Assembly: GCA_963783045.1 (NCBI GenBank)
Contig: CAWAMD010000005.1
Coordinates: 992,001-1,056,000, forward strand
DNA from: CAWAMD01 sp963783045
GTDB taxonomy: Bacteria; Actinomycetota; Nitriliruptoria; Nitriliruptorales; Nitriliruptoraceae
Reading direction: 5' to 3'
DNA: 64,000 bases
Position 1 is the first letter of the stretch. Every line of letters begins with the position of its first letter. The translations under genes and the position numbers were made by a program. This document shows positions 62,290 to 64,000 of the stretch, one piece after another. A model generated the notes under the pieces. It worked only from the letters and a program-made list of their open reading frames with translations, was not told the DNA's origin and did no database searches.

Positions 62290-63134
62290 GCTGGGTCCTC
62301 GGTCACGGGTCGGGCAGGGGCCTTGCCGGCGGCGGAACGCAGCGCGTCACCAGCCCCGTCCCCCCGGCTGCGCTGCTCCCCCACGTAGGCGGCCATGACG
62401 GCCGGGTTCCTGGCGACGGTCTCGGGCGCCCCGTCGGCGATGACCTGCCCGAAGTCGAGCACGACGATCCGGTCCGCGATGTCCATCACCACGCCGAGGT
62501 TGTGCTCGACGAGGACCTGGGAGAGGCCGCGCTGCTCCTTGAGGTCCAGCAGGTAGCGGGCCACGTCCTCCGTCTCCTCCTGGTTCATGCCGGCGACCGG
62601 CTCGTCGAGGAGCAGCAGGGACGGATCCATGCACAGCGCCCGCCCGATCTCCACCCGCTTGCGCCACCCGTAGGGCAGGGCGGCGACCCGGGCATGTCGG
62701 GCGTCCTCGAGGTCGAGGAAGTCGATGATCTCCTCCACGCGCGCCCGATGTGCGAGCTCCTCCCGCTCGGTGGGTCCCCACCACAGGATCCCGGCCAGCG
62801 CCCCGCGCTTCATGAGGTGGCTGCGCCCGGCCATGAGGTTGTCCAGAACCGTCATCTCGTCGAACAGAGCGAGGTTCTGGAAGGTGCGGGCGATCCCGGC
62901 GTGGGCACGCCGGTGCGGCGGCCAGCGCGTGATGTCCCGCCCCTGGAAGCGGATCGTGCCGGCCTGAGGCCGGTAGACGCCGTTGACGCAGTTGAACAGC
63001 GACGACTTGCCGGCGCCATTCGGCCCGATGATGGCCAGCAGCTCGTTCGGTCGGACCTCGATGCTGACGTGGTCGAGCGCGAGGACCCCACCGAAGTGCA
63101 GCACCAACGAGTCGAGCTCGAGCAGTGCGGCCAT
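62286..63134 (-). CDS. livG: Branched-chain amino acid-type ABC transporter ATPase LivG
   Basis: 282 residues from ATG 63134, which shares one base with the livF stop (TGATG); GTG 63146 is an alternative. Walker A GPNGAGKSSLFNCVNG, Q-loop RTFQNLALFDEMTV, PYGWRKRVEIGRAL signature (non-canonical LSGGQ, normal for LivG), Walker B LLLLDEPVAGMNQEE, VEHNLGVV. Member of the HAAT family importing branched-chain amino acids or other carboxylates. Linked to catabolic genes, so its cargo is probably the pathway substrate. Confidence 0.92.
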   Translation of the reverse strand: MAALLELDSLVLHFGGVLALDHVSIEVRPNELLAIIGPNGAGKSSLFNCVNGVYRPQAGTIRFQGRDITRWPPHRRAHAGIARTFQNLALFDEMTVLDNLMAGRSHLMKRGALAGILWWGPTEREELAHRARVEEIIDFLDLEDARHARVAALPYGWRKRVEIGRALCMDPSLLLLDEPVAGMNQEETEDVARYLLDLKEQRGLSQVLVEHNLGVVMDIADRIVVLDFGQVIADGAPETVARNPAVMAAYVGEQRSRGDGAGDALRSAAGKAPARPVTEDPA

Positions 63135-63967
63135 CAGCTCAGCCACCGCTTGCGGCGACGGTAGTGCTTGACCTCGGCATAGCTCTTGCGCTCCCCGCTC
63201 TTCGTCATGCCGAGGTAGAACTCGATGATGTCGTCGTTGCGGCGCAGCGTGTCACTCGTGCCATCGAGGACGACACGCCCGTTCTCGAGGACGTAGCCGT
63301 AGTCCGCGATGTCGAGGGCGATCGCAGCGTTCTGCTCGACGAGCAGCACCGTGGTGCCGGCGCGGTTGATGGCGACCACGAGCTCGGACATCTGGTCGAC
63401 GAGCTTCGGCGCGAGTCCGAGCGACGGCTCGTCGAGGACGAGCAGCGCGGGCTCCGACATCAGCGCGCGGCCCATCGCCAGCATCTGCTGCTCCCCGCCG
63501 GACAGGTAGCCGCCACGGGCGCGACGACGCTCCGCGAGAACGGGGAAAAGCTCCATGACGCGTGCGACGTTCTGCGGCTTCGGTCGGCCGAGCGCGCCGG
63601 CAGCGAGGTTCTCCTCCACCGTCAGGGAGGGGAAGATGCGACGGCCCTCGAGCACCTGCGCGATCCCGGCCGCGACGAGACGCGGGGCGGAGGCGCCGGT
63701 CACGTCCGCCCCATCGAACATGATGCTGCCACCCGTGATGTCGCCGTCGTGGAAGTCGAGCAGCCCCGTGACCGCGCGGAGCAACAACGTCTTGCCGGCA
63801 CCATTCGGGCCGAGCAGAGCGACGATCCCGCCGTGCGGAACGGCGAGCGAGACACCTTGCAGGGCCTGGATCACGTCCTGGTAGACGACCTCGAGCCCCA
63901 CGGTCTCGAGCAAGGACGCCGCCCCGGGCGCCCCCCGGGGCTGCTCTCCCTGCTGCGTCGCCGGCAT
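63134..63967 (-). CDS. livF: Branched-chain amino acid-type ABC transporter ATPase LivF
   Basis: 277 residues. Walker A GPNGAGKTLLLRAVTG, QVLEGRRIFPSLTVEENL, YLSGGEQQMLAMGRAL, LVLDEPSLGLAPKLV, LVEQNAAIALDIADYGYVLENG, all typical of LivF. The C-terminus carries a 20-residue basic tail (KHYRRRKRW). The rest of the transporter (livK/H/M) would lie upstream beyond the window edge. Confidence 0.93.
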   Translation of the reverse strand: MPATQQGEQPRGAPGAASLLETVGLEVVYQDVIQALQGVSLAVPHGGIVALLGPNGAGKTLLLRAVTGLLDFHDGDITGGSIMFDGADVTGASAPRLVAAGIAQVLEGRRIFPSLTVEENLAAGALGRPKPQNVARVMELFPVLAERRRARGGYLSGGEQQMLAMGRALMSEPALLVLDEPSLGLAPKLVDQMSELVVAINRAGTTVLLVEQNAAIALDIADYGYVLENGRVVLDGTSDTLRRNDDIIEFYLGMTKSGERKSYAEVKHYRRRKRWLS

Positions 63968-64000
63968 CCGTGCCTCTCTCCCGCTGCACCGCTCCAGGCT

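Overview
This is a high-GC window from an actinobacterium (Actinomycetota). The lineage evidence is a six-gene Mce operon with its MceG-type ATPase, an F420/LLM-type oxidoreductase, a BsaP-like partner of biotin synthase, KorAB with a fused gamma/alpha subunit, and dense operons joined by ATGA/GTGA overlaps. I cannot name the genus; the mix suggests a lineage outside the well-studied mycobacteria and streptomycetes.

Layout. 1-9.4 kb (+): an mce operon cut by the window edge (six Mce proteins, two of them lipoproteins), an Mce-associated membrane protein, a tandem universal stress protein and the MceG-like ATPase. 9.5-16.1 kb: a ClpP-type protease, a PhoD-like phosphatase with a small membrane protein, a frameshifted ketol-acid reductoisomerase-like gene, a cupin, an ACT-domain regulator with a protein of unknown function, and a monoglyceride-lipase-like hydrolase. 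16.15-29.35 kb: a decayed integrative element. 29.3-33.9 kb: an NYN/OST-HTH protein, an MFS transporter, an ACAD10-like HAD plus phosphotransferase pair and a prepilin-like protein. 34.0-38.8 kb: bioA-bioF-bioD-bioB-bsaP. 38.7-47.6 kb: a cation/proton antiporter, an MMPL exporter with a divergent MarR regulator, a second MFS transporter and a patatin-like membrane protein. 47.8-50.7 kb: korA-korB. 51-64 kb: two acyl-CoA catabolic clusters. The second runs livF-livG-carboxyltransferase-biotin carboxylase/BCCP-TIGR03084-enoyl-CoA hydratase-AtuA-acyl-CoA dehydrogenase and resembles acyclic-terpene/branched-acyl-CoA (Atu/Liu) pathways.

The main discovery is the island. It is bounded by a perfect 45-bp direct repeat (16154-16198 and 29305-29349). 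The right copy is the last 15 codons of the NYN/OST-HTH gene, so the element used the 3' end of a protein gene as its attachment site and kept that gene intact. Just inside both repeats lie pairs of 10-bp CGTTGTCAC-type boxes at 11-bp spacing, which look like integrase arm sites. A tyrosine integrase with its middle deleted abuts the right repeat. The island also carries Xis-like HTH proteins, a MobF relaxase/helicase broken by two frameshifts, and a DUF433/DUF5615 pair.

Most of the island's left half is a polymorphic secreted YD-repeat (RHS) locus. The large RHS protein ends in a short glycine-rich hydrophobic tip. Downstream are further tip modules preceded by an RHS core segment (145 bp identical in one case), interleaved with small two-transmembrane proteins in translationally coupled A-B pairs. 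I read this as a tip-switching toxin/immunity array with membrane-active tips; the tip and small-protein families are not ones I recognise. Several frameshifts occur in the window (at least five in the island, two or three outside), so some may be sequence errors rather than decay.
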